From: Phytophthora quininea
Taxonomy: Eukaryota > Oomycota > Peronosporomycetes > Peronosporales > Peronosporaceae
Assembly: GCA_011947345.1 (NCBI GenBank)
Contig: JAAVTG010000033.1
Span: forward strand, 34,386 to 98,385
Reading direction: 5' to 3'
DNA: 64,000 nucleotides
Under the pieces are notes generated by a model. The model searched no databases. It saw nothing but the letters and a program-made list of their open reading frames with translations, and was not told where the DNA came from. How positions within the stretch are numbered: the first letter of the stretch is position 1; the number at the start of each line of letters is the position of its first letter. A program made the translations under genes and the position numbers. Shown in pieces: positions 39,920 to 51,286 of the stretch.

Positions 39920-40617
39920 AAGAAAAGTTTGACGATTCTCCTCTCAACACGTACTTCATATCCTAGCCACGAAGAAACGGGAAAATTAGTTCGAGTCTTT
40001 ACACTGCTAGAAGCCACAAGGAAATTTACACGTACCGATAGCAGAGATTGGCTGCGGAGTAACTTGCACAGAGCCTTTGCAACTCGATGCTGCTTTGTCA
40101 GCTTACTATTCAGTTGCTTGTTGGTCTCTTCGGCCATTTGTCGGTCCTCGAATTGCTTGATAGCGTCGCGATGGTTACGCGATAGCACCTCACGTGTTTT
40201 CCACTGCGAGTACGTTAGCACGTTCACCTTGAGACTGTCAGAAGTGGCGTCCCCGCGAAGCAACCGGCCCAGCTGCGTCTGCAGAATCTCGCTTTGCTCT
40301 TGTAACGAATTAATTTCCGTGCGTTTGCGACGTTGGAGCACCGTCGATGAACTCGTGGCACTCCGTTTGCGCTTCTTCGGCTTGGTTGTTGGGAGTTCCT
40401 TGGTCGGGTTAGCAGAGCTGTTGGTTGACGAGGCAACCATGTTGGTGAAGCGTGCGTTGCCATCGTGGGAGTCGTAGTAGTCGATCAGCTCCAGGGCCTC
40501 TTGCAGTGTCGCTAGGGCTTCGTCGTCGGACGGTAAAAAGCTCAAAAGCTCATACGAGTCAGGTTGTTGTCGGTGATAACAATTCGTGAGTGGGTTTTTG
40601 AGCAGCAGTTCGGACAT
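39920..40617 (-). pseudogene. M96-like bZIP-START protein, copy 5, truncated
   Basis: Met 40617 starts an acidic N-terminus, then basic block K-K-R-K-R-S-A-T-S-S-S-T and coiled coil with L-Q-R-R-K-R-T-E-I. Family similarity ends near 40040, where a donor-like gtacgt occurs. The remaining frame to 39661 is antisense to copy 4 and is not meaningful. The START-like domain has no room before copy 4 ends at 39918, so this gene is 3' truncated. The two are convergent. Confidence 0.68.
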
Positions 40618-41780
40618 CTGTTTGCGCGGTCGAGGTGTTCACTTGAGATCGCGAAGGGATGGCAGAACTGGAAGAGGGATCATTTTCGATGATCTTGGAG
40701 GGGGAAGAGTGTGATGGAAGCGTCTTGAGGGCTCGATTGCCGTTCGTAAACTCGTCCCGTATACTCGTCCCTTAAACTATCCGAACTTCAACTCAAAACG
40801 AACCGCAAACAACGGAGCTGGATCCGTCACAAAGAGTCTAGGTTACAACCGTTCTCGATACGCCGCTTTGCGGCGTAGCCAGTCCGCCTCAGTCCCTTTC
40901 ATTTTTTTAAAGCAATGATAACAATAAAACTCCAGCCGCGACTTGGTTGGGCTTAGATGAAAAGACTACGCAGGAAGAGAATGGATCCTTATCCGGATGC
41001 ATCCGAATCCTGTTCTTTTGCTCTCCATCTGGATGGTCCAGGATCGAATCCGGTTTGAATCGGATGATAGCAGGACATCAAATGGGCTACAATGCTGTCG
41101 CAGCAGACATCAACAGTGAGGGGGTACATGGGCACGGCGATCGTTGAAATCGGATCGTGAACAGCGCCTACAGCGACGAGAATGATCGAGTTCAAAAATC
41201 CGGTTGGTTCAATCCGGTTGGATTTTCGGTACAAATCCGGATGCATGAATAAGATCGATCCGAAATCTGGTTTCAATCTTTCACATTCTCTATACGCAGG
41301 GTGAGCAGCAAGCATGACGGTAGTTCACTACTGGATATTGGCGCTGGAGACGGCATCCCTCGTCCTATATGTCCCGCATCCCGTGCCGGTGACGACGGGA
41401 GCGTGGTGGTCCGACCGGAGGAGCAAGTGTAGAGCGTCAAGTCGTGCAGCGGAGGAACATGTCGAGGGTGGTTTATTGAAGACCCCCACGAAACCTGTGG
41501 ACCCCGTTGGACAGCCAGACACGCGGCGGTCTGTGAACAAGGACGAGAACAAGGAATGTGAAGGAGCGTGGCTCCATCGGAAGAGCTCAAGGACGATCAG
41601 TTGTGAATCTACCCCGTGTACGCCAAGTGCTCAAGAACGAGAAGCGTCAAGACAGAAGAAGAAGCGTTAACAAGAACAAGAAGTGTATTCAAACCCCTTA
41701 AGTGTTCCTTTCAACTGATCCTCGCGTCACAACTCCGAGCTACCCTAAGATTCCCTGTGGGGCAAAGTTCACGACATATA
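40618..41780. other. No gene supported
   Basis: 5' flank of M96-like copy 5, then a region rich in atccgg/atccga words (40980-41290). A 19-nt hairpin lies at 40859-40877 (tacgccgctttgcggcgta). The short frames have no motif. Confidence 0.45.
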
Positions 41781-43413
41781 CCGACAACGACACAAAAGCC
41801 GAGCATATCAGTTTAGGTAGTTCATACAAAAACGTGACACAAAAACTCGGGCTTGACAACAAAAAAGACGTGTTATTCATCGGCTAGATAGTTACTGCCT
41901 CAAACCTAGGAATAGCTGTCTCAAAGCTACGAATTATTTGGTCTGCTGGAAAGGCTTCCCACGCCTCTATCGTCGCCATAATAGCTTTTAGACGCTTTTG
42001 TGGTGCTGAAAGCCCCGATTTAGGGGCATAAGAGCCACGAATTCGCGATTTTAGCGGTCCCATTACCCCCACATCTAACGGTTGACAAACCGAGGTGCTT
42101 TGGGGGTAACGGAACCACAGTAGCGCAGGCGTCTTCAGCCACAACGCGTACTCCTTGCTCCGACACGTGACTGTCGAAGTTGTCGACAAGGAGCAGCGCT
42201 GGGCCGTCAATTTCGAATTTTAGCAAATTTTTAACATAAAAATCCCAACCAATGGAATCCATCCAACCTGCTTCTTGTACAGTGTAGAAATGGCCTTTTG
42301 AGAGTGTCTGCAGCTCCTTGGACTCTATCGTTCCGCCCAACTTTCCGCGGAGTATGAAGAGAATTGGAAGTTTTTTCCTGAAACATAAAAATAAAATATT
42401 AACAAATAATCACATTTTTATAGCAATAAAAATCGTACCATCAGCTCGAATTGTGAGCACAGCCGTCATTCGGCCTGAGTGCTTGGTCAAGTCTCGCACT
42501 TTGGCCGACCCCTTCCGCCCCTTGATGCCCCAAACCCGAGCGGGTGGCATGTCAAAATTTATGGCGGTTTCGTCCACATTATAAATTTCGCTAGGAGAAT
42601 AGACGTTGTAGGTGCTCCAAAATCCGATGGCAAAATCTGCCTTTAGCTGTAACAAATCTGCGGTAGGCAACTTTGTTTCTTGGGCTTTTGTGTGGAGAAC
42701 CCGTATCTAAAATAAGTACATTTTGTCAGTACACGTCTGAATTATTAACAACATCAAGTGATAACACTGAAATAGCAACATCACCTATCTGCAGTGCGCT
42801 GTAACAATCTCTCGAGGGCTCTACGACAGCTCTCGGGCGACTTCTTGTTCTCTGCGTAGTGTTCGAGCCATTGGCTGTAGTTATCTTGTATAAAACCTAT
42901 CATTATGGAGGTTGTGAGCCACTAATACATAATACGTTAGAGTAAAGATAAATAAAGTTAAAATAAACGAAACCTCTTACCTCCTCTTCACGCCTTGTGT
43001 CCTTCATGAACGTCACGAGGGCAGGGGTGAAAGGAAAACTTTCCTTGCGCCCCTGCCCCTTCGTGGTCTTGGACAGCTTGTTCCCCGCGAAGCAGCGCAG
43101 CCGCTCTCGGGACCGCCACCACCCATCCACCGTGCCATGTGGATAACCGAGCTCAGCGACGGTCCCCGGCAACCCGATCTCCTCAATGCGGGCCAGCGCT
43201 GACAGCTTCTCCTTGACGGAGTAGCCGCGCTGCTTGCGGGGCATGGCGTGCGTCAGGTTTTGCAAAGTGCAGAATTGGAGGACCACCAACCATGTTTTAA
43301 GGGGGCTTTATTGGCAAAAGAATTAATGAAAATTTGATTTGATTGGTCGAAAATTTGTATTGACGTGGCTGGAGTCCGGGTTTTGTGTACCCCGTCTTTT
43401 GTGTCGTTGTCGG
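41781..43413 (-). mobile_element. Pogo/Tigger-type DNA transposon, nearly intact, with TIRs and TA target
   Basis: Bounded by 18-bp perfect terminal inverted repeats, 41781-41798 (ccgacaacgacacaaaag) and 43396-43413 (its reverse complement), with TA dinucleotides at 41779-41780 and 43414-43415, as expected for Tc1/mariner-superfamily insertion. The 1633-bp interior encodes one transposase with three short introns. Confidence 0.9.
41884..43244 (-). pseudogene. Pogo-type transposase, four exons, single frameshift
   Basis: Start Met at 43244. Introns 42922-42980, 42717-42784 and 42378-42438 (59, 68, 61 bp) all have GT..AG ends and restore the frame. The N-terminus has a pipsqueak-like HTH (K-E-K-L-S-A-L-A-R-I-E-E then G-Y-P-H-G-T-V-D-G-W-W). 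The DDE_1 catalytic core has I-Y-N-V-D-E-T-A-I-N (first Asp), L-L-L-V-D-N-F-D-S-H (second) and C-Q-P-L-D-V-G-V-M-G (third). One base is missing between the second and third blocks, near 42098-42106, the only visible defect. Other copies could be active or provide enzyme in trans. Such elements cut and paste into TA. Confidence 0.85.
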
Positions 43414-43683
43414 TAGCTGAGAACCAAAATCATAAAATAATGTAGTTATAGTTATTGTATATTTCAGAATCCTAAATTCTTCTAAAACTCAACAAAGAAT
43501 TGTTACCTCTATTTTATACGTACTGACATAAGTTAAAAATGTTAACCAATCAGAAACCCGGATTTTGTGACCTGATGGCCACGCATTTTATTGTTTAAGA
43601 CTGTAATTACTCACCTGCAATGCACCAGGCTTTCTCAATAAGTATCGTGCTGTAGCAAGTTTTCAGTTTGGTACCTTCTCCCA

Positions 43684-44124
43684 TTGATATCCAGGAAGGT
43701 TGTAGAGACTTGGTATACCGAGGAGGCATCTTATACCGCGCGTGGACGCCGTCCTATAGTGAAGCACAGTGAAATTCAAACGACCCGACGCCGACGATAT
43801 ACTTGTTTTTCAAGTTTTAGGTTGTTCATTAAGGTTTTCCAAGGTTTTTCATCAGTGGAGGAAAAGCAGACTCGGAAACAAGCAGCAACAAGCCCAAGTA
43901 GCATGGTGGGGCTCTCTCGTGACGAGCTGCTCCCAGAGAACCTCCGAGCTGGAGACCTCGTCGAAAACTTCACTGTGGCCTTCGTTTCTGGAGATCCGTG
44001 CGGGCATCGAGTGGCTGTCATTCTGCGTGTGGATCCAGCGGACGAGTTTCCCCTGCGGATCGATACAGATGAGCAACCCCAGGAAGGAAGAGCGGGCCGA
44101 AACCTGCTGCGGAGTCGATGGTGA
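43684..44124 (+). pseudogene. Conserved-looking ORF of unknown function
   Basis: From an internal Met at about 43903 the frame reads G-L-S-R-D-E-L-L, then A-G-D-L-V-E-N and V-S-G-D-P-C-G-H-R-V-A-V-I-L-R, which looks like a folded beta-rich protein rather than shadow coding. It ends at 44124 without a natural C-terminus. The family could not be named; probably repeat-associated. Confidence 0.35.
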
Positions 44125-44288
44125 GGGTGTGCGCAATGATTCCTGCACTGGAGCTGAGAGTGATAAAAAGAGGACAGTTACGCCGAGGCAGCTAGAGAAG
44201 TAGCAATAGCAGGTAGAATTAGTGGTAGTAGAAAGGTCAAGGAAGTCATGGTTGATGCAGATGCTACCCAGCGTCTTGCTGCGGATAC

Positions 44289-44651
44289 TTGACGCCGTTT
44301 TCTTGCTATTCCAACTATGTGGGGAAGGCAAAGCAACATCATCGAATGAAGAGGAAGAACAATCTGTGGGGTGGCGGTCAGTCTAAGAATAAGCGATACC
44401 AAATGCGCGCAGCTTTTGTTCGTGACCGCGATCGCATCTACCGCGGTGGTCGCTCAACCGAGGTCATCTACATCGAACAGTTCAAGAATCTTACAGAAGT
44501 TCGCCAGGCTATTGAACTCAAGGCATCGCTGCTGGAGTTAGTTGCTGCCGTAAACCTCGTCGACTTGACGACGCGCGATTGTCAAAAGGATGACGCCGAG
44601 GCCAGTAAAGAACGTAGTGTGATTGAACTGACGACACTGACATTAACTTGA
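44289..44651 (+). other. Unassigned 120-codon ORF
   Basis: Basic N-terminus (K-R-K-N-N-L then N-K-R-Y-Q-M-R) and an acidic helical C-terminus. No domain recognised. Could be the continuation of the upstream ORF after a frameshift. Confidence 0.25.
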
Positions 44652-44659
44652 GCTTCCAT

Positions 44660-46400
44660 AGTCAATTTGTCTGCGGGTAGTCGTGTGGAAGAATCGATCG
44701 GTGCAGAAAACTCATTGTACAGTAGCGATGAAATAGTATCGGAGACGGAAGAAGAAAGTAAGAGCTTTTAGGTCCGTGTGCTCTTGACACGTGCGTAGGT
44801 GAGCTGGTGAGGAGTGGCGAGGCGTCTTGAGCGGTGACGAGGGCGGAGAGACGGGATGTATGTAGGAGAGGCTTTTGAGGCACAGAGCAGATTGAAAACT
44901 GAGTGTAGTGTTCTTTTGTGTCCGTGAACACCGGAAAGCACCTGGCACCAAAAACCCCATGGACAATCTCACACGCGCATTCTCCGCACCTTGCACTTCC
45001 ACGCGGCGATCCGGCACATTACCCTGTGCCATCGTCATGCTATCCAGCTGCGAACCTCGTGCCACCCGATGCTCTTGGCGAAACCAGATCAAACCAGATC
45101 TGGTGCCATCCATGACCGTCCCTAAAACATGCACACACTGGCCGGCCACGACAATCCGTCAACGGCCACCATCTTCACACTAACTGATCGTAGAGGTACA
45201 TGCAGGCCACGATCCGAATCTTCACAAATTCTCACAGAAAGCTCAAGTGGTGAGTGTGACGACTTTGTTCCTGATATTACGACAGACAAAGAAGCAGAAC
45301 AAGATGATGAATCGGTGGACATTCGGTGGCCAACAGAATCTCAAAGTGACACAAATGGTGTCGCTACATTGGCAGCAAAAGGGTCTTGGTAATTCGTGAA
45401 GTGGCCGGAGGGAATATAGTCATTGGAGTGTTCTCTGAAATCTATTTCAGAGTATATCAAGAGGGTGAAAAACCCAGTAAATCAAATAGCAAGCAGCAAT
45501 TCAAGAACACGAGTTCCTAGCACTTGACTCCCAACTCGCATTGACTGCCAACTCGCATAGTCGCTCAAGAACAGTGAGCAACCCAGCGTATTTTTCCCCT
45601 GCCGGTGAATCCTTCCAACTCGCAACTTCAACTATAAGCCCTTGCCAGTCCCTGCACACTACGGCTGTGAAATCTCTGCTATCGTTAATGTCCTAGAGAA
45701 AGCAAGCCACCCAAGTGGATGTTGCCTGTCGCGAGCCACAAGCGACATTTCACGTATTTTACCGTCCAAATATTTAACAAACGCTACACTCGTCGACATT
45801 CATGGGTGCTTCGTGGGTTTTTCATGCATTGGGCAAAATACCCAGCAAAAACATCGTGGGGTATTTGAATGAACTTAAACGCCTTAAGCTAAGTTCCTGT
45901 AGACATGTCCCCACACATCTTCGCGCGGCCTAGAAGCAGCCTACGAGCGAGTTTCAAGCAGCACGTACGACAGTGGGCAAACTAGCTGAGATTAGAGACC
46001 CCCAGGCGGCCCCTCCAGCTCAACCCCGTAACGCGGCGGCGTAGGGCACATCTACGTTCGGCCAAGGCGGAACGCACCCAAAGAGAGGCCCCGTGCACAC
46101 CTCTAGACGGGCAACGAAAAAGTGATGATCTTATCGCCGCCGTAGCGCTGACTGGGTGAGTCCTGTCAGTAAAACGGCTGATTTTTCGCCCCCAGGAATC
46201 TCCGCGGCTACTGCACCTTAGGAAGTGCTGGCGAAGCACACACGAGTCTATTTCTGATCTCTCCAATAAATAAAACCAGCTCTTTTGAAAACTTGTGGAA
46301 ATCACTACTTTCAATGAAATGTATGTATGAAGAAGAAAATGTTAGGTGTGATCAAGTTATCAAAACAGGATACAATAACAACAACGTCATGTCAAGCTGA
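44660..46400. other. No gene supported
   Basis: Short frames only. caactcgca recurs at about 45531, 45551 and 45617. 46230-46300 has an aataaa-rich stretch that could belong to an old LTR, but no partner LTR or PBS was seen. Confidence 0.35.
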
Positions 46401-46409
46401 TACCAGCCT

Positions 46410-47160
46410 CAAATGTCATCTTCGACCTTCTCGGACTCTTCTTCCGTCAGGCCTGTACTCATCACCGCATTGTCGACACGCAAATCAGCATGTTTTGTGT
46501 TGAATTGGCAAGCTTCATCTCGGTACACACCAAGGTCCGTGAAGTGCGAGATGCAAACAATGTCTCCTGGTGTTGGATTACCGCAGCAACCGGTAACTTC
46601 ATCCCATACTGTCGTAGTCATCATTATTTTGTCGGAGTCGAACTTTCGCTCTCCATTGTAGTGTAGTCTCTGTGTTTCATCACAAACCAATGTCAAATAC
46701 CGGTTTTAAACATGCATGATAAGAATCGTACCGAATATGCGCTTTCAAATGTTTCGGTGGCAGTGGCGTGCAAATGCACGATGTTTCCCCGTCTTTCGCC
46801 ACATGGTACGATTCCCACATGAACCGACCATATATAGCGACTGTTTCTTCAGACGAGACAGGAGTCTTTGCATATTCACGCAACTGTAATAGAATAGAAT
46901 TGTTACCCCCAACTCTATGAACATGACCCAAATCTTACCTTGAGCGAATGCAATAACTCGATCTGGCGTCGCAGCAGCTCGGCGTTGTTCCTCAAGTGGA
47001 GAAACGTAGTCCTTCAGAACTGTCAGACGGATCTTCTTTCGTCCTTGCGCTACCGGAGCCTTGGGAGGTTTTTACTTGATGCTCTCATTGCAGTGGCCCC
47101 CTTCGACACCATCAAAACCCCACTTCCCGTCTTCCTTGGAAATTCCAAACTGGAGCAGGC
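46410..47160 (-). CDS. Spliced gene of unknown function beside the Helitron
   Basis: Three minus-strand exons join well: exon with K-K-I-R-L-T-V-L-K-D-Y and A-A-A-T-P-D-R-V-I-A-F-A-Q (47070 to about 46938), a GT..AG intron with ctattacag acceptor (about 46885-46937), an exon with L-R-E-Y-A-K-T-P-V-S-S-E-E-T and F-M-W-E-S-Y-H (to about 46728), a second GT..AG intron, and an exon to 46410 with T-T-V-W-D-E-V-T-G-C-C-G-N-P and G-D-I-V-C-I-S-H-F-T-D, ending in an acidic helix. The exons look conserved in composition and free of stops, so it appears to be a real protein or a transposon accessory protein. No known domain recognised. The 5' end beyond 47100 is uncertain. Confidence 0.5.
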
Positions 47161-47686
47161 TTCATTAGAAAGAAAGATAAAATGTCTGCACTGGTGATCT
47201 GAGAAAGGTGCTCAACGAGCTCTTCAAGCCGTCGAGTCTGAAAGATAATTGGTTGGTGGCGAAAAGACTTTGAAATGGCTGCTAACAATGACCTCTCTTC
47301 CCACGTAATTCATTTGCACTCGATTCGTCCGCTATCGAATTAGGAAAGGAGAAGACGACTAGGTTTCGAATCCCTTCTTGCACCGTTATACAAAGTTTAT
47401 TACAACCTGGCTGAGGGACTCATCGCCAATGGCAAGATCGGCCTTCGGGTGCACATGTAGTGCGGTCAAGAAAAAGCGTAAGCTGTGTACGGTCTGCGTT
47501 AAATCCACTGAGCTCGCAAAGAAAAAGTGAAAGCTGCAACGAGATCGGGACCGCAGATCCACTTTTAATGACTCTCAGCGACACAGCCGACGCCAACACT
47601 GCAGAAACCGGCGGCTTCATGATTCTAAACCGACAAAACCTTGAAGCTTTATTCCGCTTTCTAGATCAACCGAGGCCCGCATATAC
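47160..47686. other. Helitron 5' region, no clear gene
   Basis: Lies between the unknown spliced gene and the first Helitron coding block; fragments of coding-like sequence (47460-47723) may be the decayed start of the Helitron protein. Confidence 0.35.
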
Positions 47687-49742
47687 ATGGAGTGTGGTCA
47701 ACGGGTTTGCTGTGGAGCGATGAAACAAGAAGTATGTGCTGTTTGGGATTGCTGGTGTTCCGCATCAGAAGTGAGTGGCAAGAATATTGAGCATTGTCCA
47801 GTTCTATTGCAGTCAATGCAGCATCGGTTGAAGCCTCCTGCTAATTTACCACCCAAGCTGTTGGAGCACTATGACATGAGATATGTCTCATCCCGGCTTT
47901 GTGGAATATTGCTATCAAAACGAGGTGTGTGTGAAGCCGAGAACGAAGTTGTGTTGCAAATTTGTGGATCGTGTTATTCATCGCTGTTGAAGAAGAACAA
48001 GTATTCACCTCCAAAGTTTTCAATCACAAATGGATTGTATATCGGCGAGCTTCCAAAGAAGTTTGAGGACACAAGTATTACGGAAAACGCCATGGTAAAG
48101 TTGGCCCAACCTACACATTTTGTGTCAATCATGAGAGGAGGATGACATTCTGCAATCCGGTCGCATGCTTAATTCTTTTGTGCCAAATTAGCCCCTCCTG
48201 TGACACTACTTCCTCGTTCTGTCGTCGAAGAAGGCGTTGTTGGTGTCTCAATGGTTGGTGCGATGACACCACGCCAAAACGCGGTGATTTCGAAACGATA
48301 TAACGCAAGGGTCTCTCGTATTCGAGAGCAATACGAATGGTATCGAGAAAACGATATTTTATACAGCCATGTGCAACTTGCTTCCAGCTTCGACAAAACC
48401 CCAACAACTGTGATCTGTGACCGCACCAACCATGGAGACGAAATTGCTGGAGTCTTGGATGAATCACGTTTGCGGTTCAATGCACAAACTCCAGTGCACA
48501 ATGTCGGATGTGAAGCTGACGACATATTTGAACAAACTGCCGTAGTTTTGTTAACAAATAATGTCCCTGAGGACTCTACAGAGCAAACACTTCGCTTTCT
48601 TCGCGATGGTAAAGATGTTGTTGTCTGGAGATCATCTGAGATACTATCGGATTTTGACTCCGCGTACTGGACGCATGCATTTTGTGAATAATTCCCATTT
48701 GAACGCGGCAGCCTCGACAAACCACGCGCTACCCGAATACTTAAAACATTACTTACATCTATCGAGCCGATGTCATGAATCCCATCCGTCATTTCTACTT
48801 GTGGTATTCGACGTTTTAGCTTGCCATCAGTCGACCCGTGCTGTGAATTTATGTGCTAAATCGTCCCCGTATGTGATGAGCAGTGCAGCATCTGTGTAGC
48901 GTTCCGAGCTGCTGAGCCATGTGGAATATATGGAGCAGCGTGTGAGCGCACTAAATCGCCAAGAGCGATTACCTCCTCCGCCGCCACAGTCTAAAGCTGT
49001 ACGGGATTCTTTCTTCAGTATCTACTCATTTACAACCTCATTGGGGGTCCAACGAAGAACGGGGAGATGCAAGAACTAAGGTGATGTCGATGCAGCTGCA
49101 CCTTGGTCAACCAGCTATTTTCTTTACGTTCTCTCCGAGTAGCAGCGGCACATATCAAGTTGCCAATCTCGTTGGCGATGTTTGTGATGAAGTACTACAG
49201 CAGCGCGAAGATCAATGGAGTTTTGCCTAGAATTTACTTAAGCCCAACTAGGCTCTATAGCGACCAGACATCCGACTACATGCGCAAGGTACAAAAAATG
49301 TATGGTTGGGAACAAATCGATCCTAACTCCGTTTTACCAATATGGTACAGATACTTTGACCACCTGATGAATGTTATCATTGACGTTCTCAATTGGGATC
49401 AACAAACCAATCGGTCAAAACCTGTCATCGGTCTGTTCGGTCGAACAGAAGCATTTTCGCTTCAACTGAATCACAAAATTCTACACATGACTTGCACAGT
49501 CATATGTTAGTATGGATTGCAGGGATGCCTCGTACGGTTACAGTGTATTACGACACCTGCAAGTCATCCGAGTTTCGAGACAATATCGCAGAGTATATCT
49601 CTTCTGTTGTAAGTGCATCCTATCCTGTTTCATGTAAGTGCTGCCCTAATTGCAAAGAAGTCACTCTCAAATCGATGCCATTAACAAACCAAGCTTTCAA
49701 AAAGCAAAACAGTGGAGCCTTACGCCCTGAGACCGCTGAATG
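47687..49742 (+). pseudogene. Helitron Rep protein, N-terminal and HUH regions
   Basis: Frames 47687-48145, 48200-48691 and 49103-49743 are in order. The first has a Cys-rich start and I-C-G-S-C-Y-S-S-L-L-K then F-S-I-T-N-G-L-Y-I-G-E-L-P, as in the N-terminal region of Helitron helicase-like proteins. Near 48.6-48.7 kb A-F-C-E is followed, in another frame, by F-P-F-E-R-G, a Helitron landmark. The HUH nuclease motif reads L-H-S-H-M-L-V-W-I-A-G-M-P, with His-Ser-His codons at 49495-49503. At least five frame changes or stops. The HUH enzyme nicks DNA for rolling-circle transposition. Confidence 0.78.
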
Positions 49743-51024
49743 AACCTCGTGTGAAACTTCATTTGGTGGAAATGAAATCACAGAAGCGCAATTGATGCAA
49801 GTTTCTGATGCCGTACAGCACAGAATTATGATGCATGACCCGTTTCCTCTGATTGCACCAATTGGAAAAGAAGGTATTTTGAAAATAATTGAGTCCGCAG
49901 CTCTGTTACGCTTCCAAACCCATCATTGGTTTCACAGTCGCTCGTGTTTTAAGCAAACAAGCAGAACACCAAAAGGTGATTTATGCCAAATGTTTTTCCG
50001 AAAAGAGCTGTGCGCGTCTACCAAATTGATTTCAGACGATACTGTTGAAGAGGAGCGTCGTATTAGTTGTGAATATCTCAACGCCTATTCTTCGCTTTTG
50101 GCTCGGGTCTTTAAATGCAATCATGACATAAAACTTCTTTTCGCTAGAGAAGGACCCGAAAAAGCATTTTACATGCTCAAGTACACAACCAAAGCACAAC
50201 ATGTGAAGGAAAACCGGCTAGCAATTTACACTCATGCATTTGACAAAGCCAATAGGAAAATAGCAGATTCACAGTCACCTATTGATGCAGGCAAAGGATG
50301 CATCCAGTCAATGGGCTGCGCGCTTTCAAAACCGCAAGAGATTTCTTCGCCAATGGCCGCTTCGTACATGATTGGTGGCTCACCGTTTTACTCATCCATC
50401 AAATTTACGAAGCTTTTCTTAAATGCATTCATGGATTTTACAGCAGGTCATGACCATGAAAACTCGCACAATATGCATCGCATATCGCCTCCCGTTATGG
50501 TGACACTGATAGGCAAGTGTTTACCAGACGCCCGAAACAAAACAATGACAGCAGAAAACAAACTTTTACTCTATTGGACCATGATGATACTGTTCAAGCC
50601 ATCTCGGAACCCGGCAGACATGCTACCTCGCGATACTGCTCCCGTTGAAGAATTGTTTGCTCTGTGGTGGGATAAAGAACCAACGCCGAATGCCCACCAA
50701 TTCCTTGACTTCTCAAATGACTATTATTCATCGAGAGAATTGGCACGTAAACGAACAGATGAAAACATGGAGCGTTTTCAAGCAAGTATTGGTACTGGTG
50801 ATTTTGATTTGGAAAGTGATACAATTATTCAAAACGAGTCCGCTTCAGTTGACTTTCTACGCGGTTCTCGCGATGGAGAAAGCGATGACAATGATTTTTT
50901 TATTTCGTGTTTCCAGCCGACAACAACAAACATATCATTAATGAAAAGAAGACACACATCGGCGCAACTATCAGCCCAGTCAAATTCAAATGACTACAAT
51001 GACGATATTCCTGGACTTGACTAG
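49743..51024 (+). pseudogene. Helitron Rep protein, tyrosine region to C-terminus
   Basis: A 410-residue open frame. Near residue 125 it reads F-Y-M-L-K-Y-T-T-K-A-Q, equivalent to the Y2-type catalytic tyrosine block (K-Y-x-x-K) of Helitron Reps. Further conserved blocks are S-S-P-M-A-A-S-Y-M and M-L-P-R-D-T-A-P. The tail is acidic. Same strand and order as the upstream Rep blocks; a 250-bp gap to the helicase carries no clear frame. Confidence 0.75.
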
Positions 51025-51286
51025 CACGAGTGGCAGTCCCGCATTGATGAAGCTTCAATTACACTGTAGAAAGATACACGATGTACAACGACTAGTAACC
51101 CTTCAGACAATCCCACGAGAGTGAGTGAGATCCTCCACAACAACAACGGTGTCGAACCTTGAATAAATCCAGCTACGATAACAGTTCCAATCGTTCTTAG
51201 CGACAACGCATCCTTGCGAGATGTTTCCACACTTTCACAGCTAAACAAAAACAGCACAAGACGTTTATTCGTGCTGGGTCACGATT

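Noticed and set aside
45531..45625. CRISPR-like or satellite repeat of caactcgca
   Set aside because: Only three 9-mers with irregular spacing; nothing more than short word repetition in a eukaryotic sequence.
46230..46320. Solo LTR with polyadenylation signal
   Set aside because: An AATAAA-rich stretch alone is not enough; no TG..CA ends, target duplication or second copy could be recognised.
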